A DNA stretch of 64,000 nt, from NCBI GenBank assembly GCA_022701365.1, contig JAKUHH010000136.1, positions 1 through 64,000 on the forward strand. The letters are read 5' to 3'. Positions 32,847 through 44,315 of this stretch are shown one piece after another. The notes under the pieces were generated by a model. The model had not been told where the DNA came from. It worked only from the letters and a program-made list of their open reading frames with translations, and ran no database searches. Each line of letters starts with the position of its first letter. Within the stretch, counting starts at the first letter, position 1. The stretch is from Mycocentrospora acerina (Eukaryota > Ascomycota > Dothideomycetes > Pleosporales). The translations under genes and the position numbers were made by a program.

Positions 32847-34072
32847 TTAGTCGTCTTGCTCGTTATCACAGCTCATGACAATGTTCAGTGCATTGCGACT
32901 CAACATGACGCTGTGCTCGAGGGCGTTGAGCTTGGCCGAGGCTGAGATGAGGGCTGGGTCCTGGCTCTCGACGCGGATTTTTTCCTTTACGCGCACGTGC
33001 TGGCCTCTGTACTTGAAGGAGCGATCGGCCTCGTCGTGGGCGGGGGCGCGGGTGCCGCCAAGGGCAACGGTTAGCCTGTCGCGGATGCTGAAGCCCGAGT
33101 AGGACGAGTCGTCGGGCGACTGCTGGGGCTCGAGTGTGCGGATTTCGACAATGAGGGCGGCATCGGCGATGCACAAGTGGAACGAGACGTTGGGGGGGAG
33201 AGGTGGGTCGAAGGTCTATGCGGTGAGTGAGTGAGTGAGTGAGGGTGAGTGAGTGAGGGTGAGTGAGTAAGGATAGGTGAGTGAGGGTGGTTGAGTGAGA
33301 ATAGGTGAGTGAGTGAGTGAGTGAGTGAGGATAGGTGAGTGAATGAGTGCAGACATGGGCTATGAATATGGGTATGGATATGGGTATGAAGATGGGTATG
33401 AGTATGAGTATGGGTATGAGTATGAGTATGGGTATGAGAAGAGGAGAGCGAGTGACACCATACCTTGTCGTCGACAGAGCCCTCACACCACGATTGGACA
33501 TTCTCAGCGCCCTTGAGCGCGTGACGGGCCTCCTGAATGTGGTCGTGCAGCAATTGCAGCTGGCCGGCAACAAAGCTGGCCTGGGTCGCGTCGCCGCCCC
33601 AGACGGCCACGTCAACAACGTCGAGGCAGCTGTTGATGGCGGTGCGTACTGCCGTGAGCTGGGGCACGACGAGCGTGGGGGCATGGGGCGCCGACGAGAT
33701 GGTCAGGTCGTACGAGGGCGAGCCGCGTGGGGGCGGGAGGGTGGCGATGCGCAGCTTGACATTCTGGAGAGGGTGTCAGAGTGAATGCGCATACGGGCAG
33801 CGATACGGGGGGACACGCACGCCCTTGACGATGCGAGTGCCAACGCGGGTGACGAGGCCCTTGAGGCTCTCTGAGCGCAGCGACGACAGCACCAGCGTCG
33901 AGCCGTGTTCCGAGGGCGCGAGCAGGGCGGCGCATTCTTCAAGCCCGGCCTTGAGGGCCTGCAGCGTCTCGCGCAGCTGCACCAGCAGCCACTCGAGCTC
34001 GCGGGCCTGCGACGCCGTCTGCGCGTCGGCGAGGTGCGCGGCGGCGATGGGCGGCCACACGGCGGTTGACAT
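32847..34072 (-). CDS. Rogdi / RAVE complex subunit 2 homologue
   Basis: Three exons: 34072-33821, 33763-33464 and 33215-32847. Introns are 57 nt and 248 nt; the product is 306 aa. The sequence carries the Rogdi/RAV2 signature seen in filamentous fungi: an N-terminal helix ARELEWLLVQLRETLQALK, ECAALLAPSEHGSTLVLSSL followed by RSESLKGLVTRVGTRIVKG, then LPPPRGSPSYDLTI, INSCLDVVDVAVWGGD and FDPPLPPNVSFHL. In yeast the RAVE complex helps reassemble the vacuolar V-ATPase on membranes; Rogdi is the animal counterpart. The second intron is unusually long for this window because it contains simple repeats. The gene lies upstream of siroheme synthase on the same strand, and its promoter region is shared with the divergent SUR7-family gene. 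Confidence 0.88.
33221..33440. repeat. Tetranucleotide (GAGT)n and hexanucleotide (TATGGG/TATGAG)n repeats inside a Rogdi intron
   Basis: On the plus strand, GTGAGTGAGT-type repeats with GGTGAGT and GGATAGGT variants run from about 33221 to 33348. A second array of GGGTATGAGTAT-like units runs from about 33358 to 33437. Both lie wholly within the 248-nt second intron of the minus-strand gene. Confidence 0.93.
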
Positions 34073-34946
34073 GGCAGAGGGGTGTGGGTGGTTTACAACG
34101 GGGAGTGTGCAGTGGGTGTCTATTGTGCAGGGTGGTGCAGGGCAGTACAGGGGGTGTAGTGCAGGGCAGAGAGGTCAGCATGCGTGGTGTATACGATGTA
34201 GAGAGCCGTATGCTTGGCGCAGAGAGCGCAGTGGGTGCAGAGGGTACAGTGCGCAGTGGGTGCAGAGAGTACAGTGCAGCCCAGGGCGTGTCGCATTGCA
34301 CACGGCGCGAGTGCTGTGCGGTATACCACGCTGAGCGAGTGTGGTGTCGCGAGTGCCGCATACCACGAGGAGAGAGTGCGGTGCAGAGAGGCCCGTCTAC
34401 TACAACAGCAGCAACAACAACAAGCGGGCGTCGTGCAGAGAGTGCAGCATATCTACCGCCATTCCATCAACATGCCAGAGAAGCGAGGGCGATGTTCGAG
34501 GCTGATCTCCACCCGCGGCATCGCCCAGACGCACATCATCTCGCATGGCGTCACCTGACTCGCGGCCGCGACAGGGATCAGCGCTCGCTCGCTGCCGGGC
34601 AACAGAACAAGTGGGCAGACACCGCCAGAACAACTGGGCACAAGGCGCCACAGCAGCCGGGCAGAGGCCGCCAGAACAACCGGGCGGCGGCCGCCACAGC
34701 ACCAAGGCACAATGGCACCAACCACGTCCGCTGAGGTCATGGCTGGCGACGTCACTGCTGCTGCGGTCGCTTAGCTCCAAATCTGCAGTTCATAAACAAG
34801 CTCGGCCCAGCCCCCCCTGGCCATTGCCCTCCAGACCTCCGCTTTGGGCTTTCTGCTACACAATTGTCGCATCTGTCGCGCTTCACCACCCAATCCTTCT
34901 GCGCCCGCTACCTTCTGCACAAATCATCCCTCGACGACTTCGCGCA
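34073..34946. promoter_or_regulatory. GC-rich divergent promoter region of Rogdi and SUR7-family genes
   Basis: About 870 bp with no convincing gene. It holds imperfect direct repeats of a GCAGTGGGTGCAGAG-GTACAGTGC unit at about 34225-34280, related GTGCAGGG motifs at 34115-34170, and a second loose set of CCGCCAGAACAACNGGGC units at about 34620-34690. Long frames here are by-products of the GC-rich repeats. Confidence 0.55.
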
Positions 34947-35811
34947 ATGGCTGGACCCGCAAGTGCGTCTTCTGCGCCTCATCACCAATCCTTCCCGCCC
35001 GCAAGCTGACTTCGCGCGCAGGACCGCTCTTGGCGTTTGCCTCGTTGATCCTACTTGGTGGTGGCATCCTGTTGCAAATCTTCACCATCCTCACGGGCGG
35101 CATCACCAGCCCGCCTCTGAACCGTTTCTACTTCCTCCAGGCCTCTACAAACGGCATCTCTGGCGCGCGCAACCCTTCGCGATGGACCTTTTTCGCCATT
35201 TGTGGCCGTGATCCTTCCAGCGGCCACAATGCCAACTGCGGAGCATCTGTCTCAGCCCTGCCATTTGACCCCCCAAGGAATTTTGGCACTACCAATGGCG
35301 TTCCCGAGCAGTTCATTGGAACCCACCAGTTCTTCTATCTTTCCCGCTTCATGTTCGCCTTTTACCTCGTCGCCCTGTTCTTTGCCGTCATCGCTCTCTT
35401 CTCAGGCGTCCTGGCCCTATGCAGCCGTCTAGGCGGATATCTTTCGGCCTTGACCACTGCCGTCGCACTATTCTTCCAATCTCTTGCCGCGTCACTTCTC
35501 ACGTAAGTCAGCTCCACGCATCCATCCCATCTCTTCTGACATTCCACAGCGCATGGACCGTCAAGGGTCGTGATGCTTTCCGCTCTGCTGGTCAATCTGC
35601 ATCCATTGGTACTTACTTGCTCGCCTTTGCCTGGGCATCTGTGGCTGCCTTCTTCCTCGCAACCATCTTCTTCTGCCTAGGAGGTGCTCTAGGTGGTGAC
35701 AAGTCCTCGCACGGATTGCGACGCAACCGCTCAACAAAATCAAACAAGAGTCGAGGAAGCTTCATTGAGACAGAATCGCAGAGGCGTGTCAAGGAGGACT
35801 ACTCCACTTAA
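34947..35811 (+). CDS. SUR7/PalI-family four-helix plasma-membrane protein
   Basis: Three exons: a 16-nt first exon (34947-34962), 35022-35502 and 35550-35811, with introns of 59 and 47 nt, giving 252 aa. Splicing of the mini-exon yields MAGPARPLLAFASLILLGGG, which makes a natural first transmembrane helix; reading on without splicing soon reaches a stop. The extracellular loop has conserved NRFYFLQASTNGISG and an RWTFFAICG Cys segment with a second Cys downstream. Three more helices follow (FYLVALFFAVIALFSGVLAL, ALTTAVALFFQSLAASLLTA, LLAFAWASVAAFFLATIFFC), then a basic Ser-rich cytosolic tail. Members sit in eisosomes/MCC domains or act in cortical and pH signalling. Length and topology fit the family. 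Confidence 0.9.
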
Positions 35812-36406
35812 GTCTCGAATCACTGTGCGCAGACGCACCCAATACGCCGCTTTCGATGTGATGCAATATACCAACCAGCAAGGATGACTAAGATTTTATG
35901 AATAATGTTAATTAGTTACGCTCTTGTATGACAAGCACGTCCATTTGATGAGTAATAATATCACACATGGCGTTTTCCGCCCTTTCGCATCCTTCTGAAC
36001 AAAGAAATATTTGCCATCTTATCTAAGAGCTTAATTGCCGCACACCCCACATGACGGGCCGAAGCCTAAGTCTCTGCTCCTTGAATTCAATATCTGGGGT
36101 TGACAAATGAGGAGCGCTTCGTGGCCTACTCTTTCTCCCGGTCTGGCTTCACGATCCGTCGGTACGCTACAGAAGTAGCGCACGCCGAAGCAGTGAATGA
36201 TCTGCAAAGCACCACGATCAACCCCTTAGCTTTGACACGAGCTCAACTTCGTGCACCAGACCTCGGTAGCCCTCGCTCTTCTGTAAATGTATATATGGGC
36301 AAGCTTGCATCCGATCATCTTGACTGAGAAATTACAGAGCTTTGCACACCTTTGAATAGCACATCTACGCATCACATCCGCACCTTCCTCATATTCCTTA
36401 CCAACA
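35812..36406. other. Intergenic region before the HsbA gene
   Basis: About 600 bp. The left part holds the SUR7-family 3' UTR with AATAAT-type AT stretches near 35900-35965. The right part is the promoter of the gene at 36407. No gene is seen. Confidence 0.5.
36288..36296 (+). promoter_or_regulatory. TATA-like box of the HsbA gene
   Basis: TGTATATATG lies about 112 bp before the ATG at 36407 and is followed by a pyrimidine-rich CTTTGCACACC...CACATCCGCACCTTCC leader. The position suits a fungal TATA element, but function is inferred. Confidence 0.45.
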
Positions 36407-37076
36407 ATGAAGTTTCTTGTTTCCCTCGTGCTGCCAGCACTCGCCGCAGCGTCTGCACTGCCCCGTCAACTTCTGCCCACAGCCCAAACTGTCAAGCAAG
36501 ACGTAATCAACATTCATAATGCCGTTCTCGCCCTCGACGCTGTCGTCCAAGCCTACGAAGGTGCATCGTTTCCCACCTCCCTCGTCGAAGGGACACCGGT
36601 CCTGCTTGGTGTTGCTGAAATCCACCGCGTAAACCGCGCTGGTTTCCGTCATGCCCTCGCCGCCCTGCCCTTCTCCGTCCAGGAGTCTAACGATGTAATT
36701 GACGCTGTTGTCAACACAGGTATGTCCCCATCCTTTATTCAATTCACTTGTATTTCCTCATCCTCCTACATCTTCACATGACCAACAAGAAACTAACCAC
36801 TGGCCACCGCCAACAACAGTGAACGTCAGCATTCCCGCAGCAACCAAGCACATCAAAGAAAAACTCCCTCAGTTCAAGCAGGGACTGCTCACACCCGTAG
36901 TCATTGCCAGCTTGACGCTGCTGCTAAACGACCACGACACGTTCAGCGCCACAGTGCTGGCCAAGTTCAACCTGGGTGTCGGCCAAGCCAAGGCTGCAGA
37001 GGGCATCGCCGCTGTTGCAAACATTCATAATGTCATTCAAGATGCGATTGTCTTCTACACCACTAATTCCGTTTAA
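36407..37076 (+). CDS. Secreted HsbA-type hydrophobic surface-binding cell-wall protein
   Basis: Exons 36407-36719 and 36820-37076, with a 100-nt intron (GTATGT donor, CTAAC branch site, CAACAG acceptor), give 189 aa. The signal peptide is MKFLVSLVLPALAAASA. The mature protein is a helical domain of the HsbA (Asp-rich hydrophobic surface-binding, PF12296) type: VKQDVINIHNAVLALDAVV, a middle with HALAALPFSVQESNDVID, and a second half VSIPAATKHIKEKLPQF and ALTLLLNDHDTFSATVL-like helices ending in AAEGIAAVANIHNVIQDAI. Cys residues are absent after the signal, as is common in this family. The Aspergillus oryzae prototype coats hydrophobic polyester surfaces and recruits esterases or cutinases. 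A secreted carboxylesterase gene lies about 10 kb to the left. Family call by pattern. Confidence 0.85.
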
Positions 37077-40000
37077 CAATGGAATTGGCGAGTAGTCATG
37101 TTGAAGGCATTTTTTGTAGGGCTAGGTAGAACGCGGATTTCAAAATAAGGGGGGTTATTGACGTTGACGTTGAAGCCGTACCTTTGCTCGACCCAAAGGA
37201 AAGTATACCGAGGCCTACAATTCAAATCATATTCTTCTAGACTACCAATCTTTCTAGTGCCCTTGAAATGATTACGCGAATGGCCAATTGAACAAAGAAG
37301 ACGAGAAGAAGAAGAAGGTGATTCACCCAAGCGAGCAAGGGCTAGCCGGAAAAAAATTGCCATAAAAGTCCCCAATTAAGACGTAGTTTTCCTTACCTGC
37401 ATGTAACTCTAGCGAACAGGTGGTTTAAGCTAGCGCCCTTTTTAGGGTCGTCCCAATCGGGTTCTAGGCACCCACCAGCCTAGCTGAAAATACTCGCTTT
37501 CGCGTTCGAGGCTCTACCATAGCTTTTGGTATTGACAGGGATTGGGGAATATAAAAGAAATCCCCTATCCGAGAGAACAATAATGTTTTCATGTATTGAT
37601 ATCGATATCGATATTGATATGCTGAGACTATTGCACGCATAGGTCCTTCCCCCCCCCCTTTTTTTTTCTTCGAACTTTTTTTCAGGAATGCTGGAGCAGG
37701 GTAGAAATTGGGATGTGGGGATGAGGAGACGAGGGGAAGGGAGAGTTTAGGCTTGGTAATCTCAATCTCAGTCTTCTTTTGAGTTGTGCAAAGGTAGCGA
37801 TGTAGTTGACTTGACTTGACTTGACCTGACGTCTTCGATATCTTCTTCATTCCTATTTTATTTTTTTACTACAGTTGAACGGCTGTAAGACGGGAATCAA
37901 ATAATTATTTGATTGTAGTCAACATCCGCAATATAATGCCCAATTGAATTTTTAAAACCGGATCGCCATTCAAAGAGTATGAACTTGACTTGAACTAAGT
38001 GCCGAGCTCGCTTGTAAAAATCGCCTTAGTTCAAGACCCAGTCGCCGGGTGACGTAGCTATAGACGAGAGATCGCTCACCATCTTGTCCTATAACAGGCG
38101 AGACGAATCGCCAAGGTGCTTTTACCTCTTTTAGCAAGTCCTCTTCGTGTCATGTGTACATATCAACATGTACGCTAGGTGGAGCTCGGGAGAACAGGTT
38201 CTCGACACATGATTTCTAGACTACGACCTCTTTCCTCTCAATCTAAATAAGATTATACCGTCGTCTCAAAGCTGCGAACACGCGTAGATTCTCCACAAAC
38301 GGTTGTAAAGTAAGTGTGGCGAAGTTGAAGTTTTCTCAACAGTTCTTAGAGCCCCCCTTCTTGCACTGGCTACTCATACTGCAACAAGTCGAAAATTTAT
38401 CTCGGCTTTTCAAGATTGCTCGTGCGCTTCTTCAACTTTCAAAATAATTTTTCTTCTGGTCAATGATTCATGTACTGCTCTATCAATGGACGCCTTCACA
38501 ACTAGAAAACCCCACTTTCATATCAGCTACACACGGCAGTCATTCTTCCAATCTCCTTTGTTCCGCCTCGAATATCCTGATAAAAGCATGCTCCTTTCCC
38601 AGCCTTTTTTCCCCGCCAATTACTTCCAAAGCGCCTCCCAACTCTCCTACAACATCTAGTTCCTCGGAAAACTTACCACGGCTTTCCATAGCTGCTAGAA
38701 ATACACCACTGCGCAACAATATTGTTAGCATGGTTTCTATCCTCTCGGGTGGCACTACTACTACTGAACTTGGACTTGGACTTGGGCAGGGCCTCGGCCA
38801 ATTCTTTCTTAGCGCCACCATGTCGTGTATATGTAGCGTGTAAGTGACTGTGCAGAAAAAGTTCTCGGGGCGAGTAAGCCAAAATGACACGTTTCCAGAG
38901 TCCCCTCCACAATCGGTATAATCTTTCGGTATACTTGCTCAGTGTCGCTTTGTGGCTATTTCGACTACTCTAGACTGTTGCTATGCGTGCGGTTGTTTGC
39001 AGCGTTAGAGGCAATCCACCGTCCGTGGCTTTCCTCCCCTCATAGCGTATAGTTTGCAACATGATTGTCTCATTATATTCTTGAGGCTAGCATACATTGA
39101 ATTGCACAGACTCATGAAAATCAAATAGATAGTGAGGGTGGCTGGACAAGGCTACTATTTGCTAGCTGCGAACACCCCTTTGTATGTCAACCTTAGCTAG
39201 GGCTATTTTTGTTTCTTCAGAGATCTCTAAATAGTGTAATATTCAAGGATAAATCAGCAAGGCAGCAAATAGTTAGGTCCACTGGTGAAAGAACAATATA
39301 CTGTGCGAAAAACTACTTGGGCAGTAGCAAGTACTGAATGTACCACATATTAGTATGTCGAGAAAATTAATTTTGGAACTCAAAAATAGATAAGTAACCA
39401 ATACACAGTTCCACAAGAATCCTCAAAAAAACCCCTCACTATCATGTATCTCCTATCATGTCTGCGGAAGCAAAAGGTGAACTTGAGACTACGAGTGTTC
39501 TTTTAAGAACCCAGCTGGCGAGCGAGTATGCGTGCACATCATTATGAGAGATCAAGCTTGTTTGCAATAGTAGGCGTCAAGTCGCAGCTGTCTAAACTAT
39601 CTTCTCATCTAATCAAAATTACCTCATTGCCTTCTCGTTTGTCATTGACGCATTGGAGTATTAGGAGCGATTATTCCGTATGTGTCTGAATGCCGAAATT
39701 ATGATTGCAAGAGGTCATGTTCAGCAACTGTTGCAAAGTTGTGTCGAGTACGTGTAAATGATAGAGATTATATTTTTGGAAATGATCTAGCTAACAGTAA
39801 TTTCCCACCATTCATTGCTGTCACCTATTTCTTGAACCAATAATTTTTATATTTGAATTTCGACTCCATGATAAGACACCACTACTTTATGCTGTATATA
39901 TAAGGTCTTAGTGTTCAGCCGCGCTACGAATTGGGGCTCGAAGACCCCCCAAGTTTCTTTGATGAAATACACATCGATCTTTTCTACGTATTATCCTCAC

Positions 40001-40623
40001 AGACGACTTGAAATTATCTTAAAGTAAATTACCTCATACGTCAATTTGCCATAGATGCCTGCAAAGTACAGAGCTCGTCCTGTCTAAGAATTCGTTTGTC
40101 TTCACGTAGCTTGCGAGTAAGATGTAACAAAACAAAAGAGCGCGGTCTGCTGTTGGCAATGCAACGATTAGGACACATACTCCAGTTCACCCATGTGTCT
40201 GATTTGCATGCTCTTCTTCGAGCACCTCATCTATCATTTTAACATTGGTCGAGGTTTATGGTCTCCCTTTGTGTGTTTGGATTAGATGTTCGATGCAGCA
40301 GTTCGATCTTCCTGACTTGTTGGTAACGATTCCTCAAATAGACAAGGCTGAGCCTGCCAAGTTATGCAGTCAAGGTACACGTATGTCTTTATGTCGCGTA
40401 TTGTTTCCGAATTGAGGAAACCCCGCTTCGACTTCTTCACCAGTCAGAACGAACAGGAAAACTAGTAAATGGTGGTATTCAGAGAACCCCGCTAGAGTTG
40501 AATGGCTCGATCTCGTTCAATCAGTCTTGCTCAAACGCCAAATTCTAATGATTCACTTCAAATCGAAATTCAACATACCGTTGTTGTTCTTAGCTGATTT
40601 GCTATTGCTACACCATCCTCCAA
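37077..40623. other. 3.5-kb gene-poor transition from core to accessory DNA
   Basis: No frame here resembles a protein. Local features are a C-run and T-run near 37648-37685, GATATCGATATCGATATTGATAT at about 37598-37621, a (TTGAC)n run at about 37806-37828, and increasing AT content after about 39.2 kb. It may contain old, unrecognisable repeats. I see no RNA gene. Confidence 0.5.
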
Positions 40624-42573
40624 ATGACTTATCTGACTCTCAATGAAGCGGAAAATGAAATACGGGTTCTACTTTTCGATGATGACTGGCATCCTAATGC
40701 ACCATCAGAGTGCCTTCGTATTTCGCTTGAGAATGTTTCTTTGGATAACTACAGCGAAGAGTACAGTTCTTACACAGAAAACAGTGGACTGGAGCCTCGT
40801 CTAATCTGGAATGATTTGTTTACTTCTGAAATTGAAACTCGCCGTTCAGCGATATGCGAAAATCTGCCATTTTCCATGGCTGGATATCAGGGTTTAAGAC
40901 AAACAACTCGTTTCAAATGGGGCGACTATGAAGTTTTGTCCTACGCTTGGGGAGAGGGAGTTCCTAAATCGTACATTTTTCTGAACGGTAAATTAAAGGA
41001 GATATCCTTTAATCTGGAATTAGCTTTACGGGCACTTCACTGTCTGCCAGAAAGCAGGTACAAGATGAGATATTGGGTTGATGCAATTTGCATAAACCAA
41101 GAGAATATTCAAGAACGTAACCATCAGGTCAAACGAATGAAGGACATCTACAGTAAAGCAAGATCTGTTGTAGTGTGGCTAGGTGCCGAAACGAAAGAAG
41201 ACGATAGGGCAATTCAAGCCATGATGAGGATCCGTAGAGATGCGTCCCGAAATAATCAGCTTGTATCTCACCCGGAATTCGATGCTGCAGATTGGAACGC
41301 ACTTTGTGCGTTTTTAAAGAAACGATACTGGGGCCGTTTATGGATAATCCAAGAGCTTGCCTCGAACCACAATTTTACGCTATTCATATGTGGAGCAAAG
41401 GAAATGACCAGGAAGATGATCAACTTAGCGGCTGATTATTGCCAGAAGCTCATATACAGGGGCGCTAAATTTACACATTCAGCATATGCGGAAACATTGA
41501 CCATTTGAAGGCGCTTGTATCGCCTTGTTAACTTGAGATCAGATTTAGACCCGTCGATTATGCTACGCAAGGCTTTATGTCTCTCTCTTGAAGCTACTGC
41601 GTCTGATCAGAAAGACAAAGTTTATGGAATCCTGGCGCTCCTGCCTGAATCCGTCTCTTCGAAAATCGTACCAGACTACAACAGCAACATTTCGGTTCAG
41701 CACGTTTTTACGGTTTTAACTATGGCAATAGTAGAAGCAACAAGAAATCTAGAGCAAATCATTTACAAAGCTGAATCCCCACAGGAATGGCCGTCATGGG
41801 TGCCAGACCTGCGACAGTTATTTCCACGTCATGATGTCTGTCACGTACGACAACGTTTAGCAACCAAGAATGGTGAAGTTCAATATAAGTTCATAGATGG
41901 ACCAAATGCGACAAGCACCTGCGTTGTTACTAGGGGCATCAGAGTGGATTCTGTTGATGGCATTGCGGCCTCAACCTCTACAAACAGCTAACCGATTTAC
42001 CCAAGTATTGGTGCTAACACTAGCCGTTATGGTGATTCTTCTAAACATGTTTTGGGACAAACCTTGATCATGGGTCATGCAAAGATATCAACAACTCCTG
42101 TTTTCTTGGAATTGCCTTGGAATGTTTCAACCAATAATTTCAAGTCAATTCATCGTTATCTCAAGTCTAATCCTCTCAAAAGTAAATATTTCTCTGATTT
42201 TAAAAAATTTAGGGAGAGGAATCGGGATTTTAAGATCAACAATAAATCATTGAAGAGTTATTTCCCTAAGAGAGTGGTAGGATTGGAAGTAAACTATGCC
42301 ATGAATTATCAATTGCGTTCGGCCAACGAATGCTTGAGAGGTAGAAGATTTGTAACAACAAAAACTGGATACATGGGCCTCGTTCCCGAAGAAGTACAAC
42401 AAGGGGATATAGTAGCCGTTCTTTTAGGATGCAATTTCCCAGTTCTTCTCCGACCTGATGGGAGAACACACCGTATTCTGGGAGAATGCTATGTAAGTGG
42501 GTTGATGGATGGGGAGGTCTTTCAAGCACAGAAGGAAGAGAATTTACCGTACGAGGATTTTGTCATTGCTTGA
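40624..42573 (+). pseudogene. HET-domain (heterokaryon incompatibility) gene interrupted by two in-frame stop codons
   Basis: One reading frame of 650 codons is homologous throughout but broken by TGA at 41506-41508 and TAA at 41989-41991. The N-terminal part has the HET core: YEVLSYAWGE, ALRALHCLPES, YWVDAICINQENIQERNHQV, KARSVVVWLGAET, KRYWGRLWIIQELA. After the first stop come LSLEATASDQKDKVYGILAL, IVPDYNSNISVQHVF and WPSWVPDLR, which are typical downstream HET-protein segments. After the second stop is the usual C-terminal region (RRFVTTKTGYMGLVPEEVQQ, VAVLLGCNFPVLLRP, GECYVSGLMDGEVF). No good intron removes either stop while keeping frame, so the gene is probably dead, although a truncated HET-only product of 294 aa could still be made. 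HET proteins trigger cell death on non-self recognition. Confidence 0.85.
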
Positions 42574-43280
42574 ATATTCAATTGAAAATAGAAGGTAACG
42601 ATCAGCCACAACGTAACCCACAGGTGTAGCAATGAGTTGTCAGTCATTTCAAACTCACTTCACAATCAAGGTCTTTACCTTAAACTCATCTTAGAGAATA
42701 GGGAATTTTGAGAGAACAATGTAAGAAGGAAAATTCTGTCATAGTAATCAAGTGAGCATAGTAAAATTTAGATACGGGAAGCTTACGTTGAACTACGTGT
42801 GAAATGCGAACTGAGGCTGCTGACACAAACATAAGAGGATTTGCTAATAGTGCACAGCTACCATGTTAACCTGATAATAATACTCTTTCTCTCTTACAAG
42901 TAATAAATCTGTGAGAAGAATAAATTTCTTTTCCATTTCAAGTGTGGTGTAAAATATAGTCTTTCTATGCCCTGGTTAGCCTCATTATGTCGCGGTGCAT
43001 TTTACACCATCTATATTTTGGACAGCAAGGCTCTACTACTGGTTTGGACATAAAAAACGAGTCAATCGTGTACAGAATAGTAAACAACCGTCTAGAACTA
43101 TTACTTAGAAGGTCTTGTAAAGGCTTGTAAGCGCTATTGGTTTAGATAAAAACCTCTGACCATTACTTTCGTGGTATACCCTGCATTTTTATCTAACGAC
43201 TGATTTCCGACCTCTAATCTAGATTTTGGTCATCCTTCTCGATCCAAAATCTGACGCCTAATAACTTGCTATTTGCAGTA
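42574..43280. other. Convergent intergenic region between the HET pseudogene and kinase-like gene
   Basis: About 700 bp, AT-rich, with no coding frame or clear repeat. It should hold the 3' end of the minus-strand gene. Confidence 0.5.
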
Positions 43281-44315
43281 CTAAATATCCTCATGACGCT
43301 GAAGTCGACTTGGCAGCCAATTCTGAAAGAGCCTCGTAATACCCTGTATGTCACCCTTAACAGTCTCGCGGTTCTCGTTGTCTACAAACTCTACATTGTT
43401 CATCCCACCAAAATCAATAACCCAAGCATCCATTGCTTTGTCAATAACAACGTTCATTGGATTAACATCTCCCCACACAATTCCATTAGTATGCAGCTCT
43501 TGTACGATGGCAGTAACTTGCTTCTCCCACTTTTTGTGCAACTCCTGCTCGCCCCAAAAACCCTTGCTTTCTAAATGGGTCCCAATTTCAGGTGAGGTGA
43601 TTAGGGTCATCAGCATCCCTATAGTCGTTTCACCGTTCCCGCCTGATACTACGATACCCTGCAGTCTAGGGACTCTGATCTGAGCGCCCAGGCTAGATTC
43701 GTTGAAACGTGACATGATTTTCAGCTCACGCTCAAACTCTGCTTCACGCATTTCAAGCCGCGGTTTAAAAAACATTACGATTCCATCTGCTGTTATGACA
43801 TTTCCTTGGGTTGAATCAAGAGAGTCTCTGCTATCCCTAGAGGGAGCTATCCAGGTGCTGCATGCCTGGAAGTGAGGGATTGCCTTGCATAGTTCAGGCA
43901 GCTCAGCAGTACGCATAGGGGAGATTCCAAAGGACGGCATTTTGAAACATTTATCTCCCCCTTCAATGTTAACATCCTTATTAAATCCTGCATCGACGAG
44001 CTCCAAGTGGTAGGTAGGTGAGTGGAGAAAACATTCCAGGCTGAGGTCCTGAAGTGACGTCTGTGGCGCTAGTCTTTCAAGGAGGGGCAAACAGTGCTGA
44101 TAAACAATGTTTGTAAGCGACCTAGCTACTTCGAATGAGAATCGTTGACCCATCTTCATCTGTCGAAGGAACTCTATTCCAAGGCGCGTGCTTTTAATTC
44201 GCGCGATCTCAACCTTGATGGAAAGTTTTGCGTGGCCACGCAGGACTGTCATCTTGAACTCTTCGTCAGTGGCGAAACCTGTAGAGTGCCAGTTGACATA
44301 GGGGGTCTGCTCCAT
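43281..44315 (-). CDS. Kinase-fold protein (fungal protein-kinase-like / aminoglycoside phosphotransferase-like)
   Basis: Single exon, 344 aa, starting MEQTPYVNWHSTGF; the frame is open further 5' but without ATG. The N-terminal 150 residues are a lineage-type region without a known domain. A compact kinase domain follows. GIVMFFKPRLEMREAEFERE supplies a plausible ATP-binding Lys and helix-C Glu. TIGMLMTLITS fits the hinge, ELHTNGIVWGDVNPMNVVID is the catalytic loop with Asp and Asn, and AWVIDFGG is the DFG-like metal-binding motif. These residues suggest a working phosphotransferase. It resembles the many small 'protein kinase domain' proteins expanded in Pleosporales and other plant-associated fungi, whose substrates are unknown. 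It lies between the HET pseudogene and an AT-rich block. Confidence 0.8.
   Translation of the reverse strand: MEQTPYVNWHSTGFATDEEFKMTVLRGHAKLSIKVEIARIKSTRLGIEFLRQMKMGQRFSFEVARSLTNIVYQHCLPLLERLAPQTSLQDLSLECFLHSPTYHLELVDAGFNKDVNIEGGDKCFKMPSFGISPMRTAELPELCKAIPHFQACSTWIAPSRDSRDSLDSTQGNVITADGIVMFFKPRLEMREAEFERELKIMSRFNESSLGAQIRVPRLQGIVVSGGNGETTIGMLMTLITSPEIGTHLESKGFWGEQELHKKWEKQVTAIVQELHTNGIVWGDVNPMNVVIDKAMDAWVIDFGGMNNVEFVDNENRETVKGDIQGITRLFQNWLPSRLQRHEDI

Noticed and set aside
34066..34734. Several overlapping open frames of up to 220 codons on both strands
   Set aside because: They arise from GC-rich direct repeats in the Rogdi/SUR7 promoter region and show no protein-like pattern.
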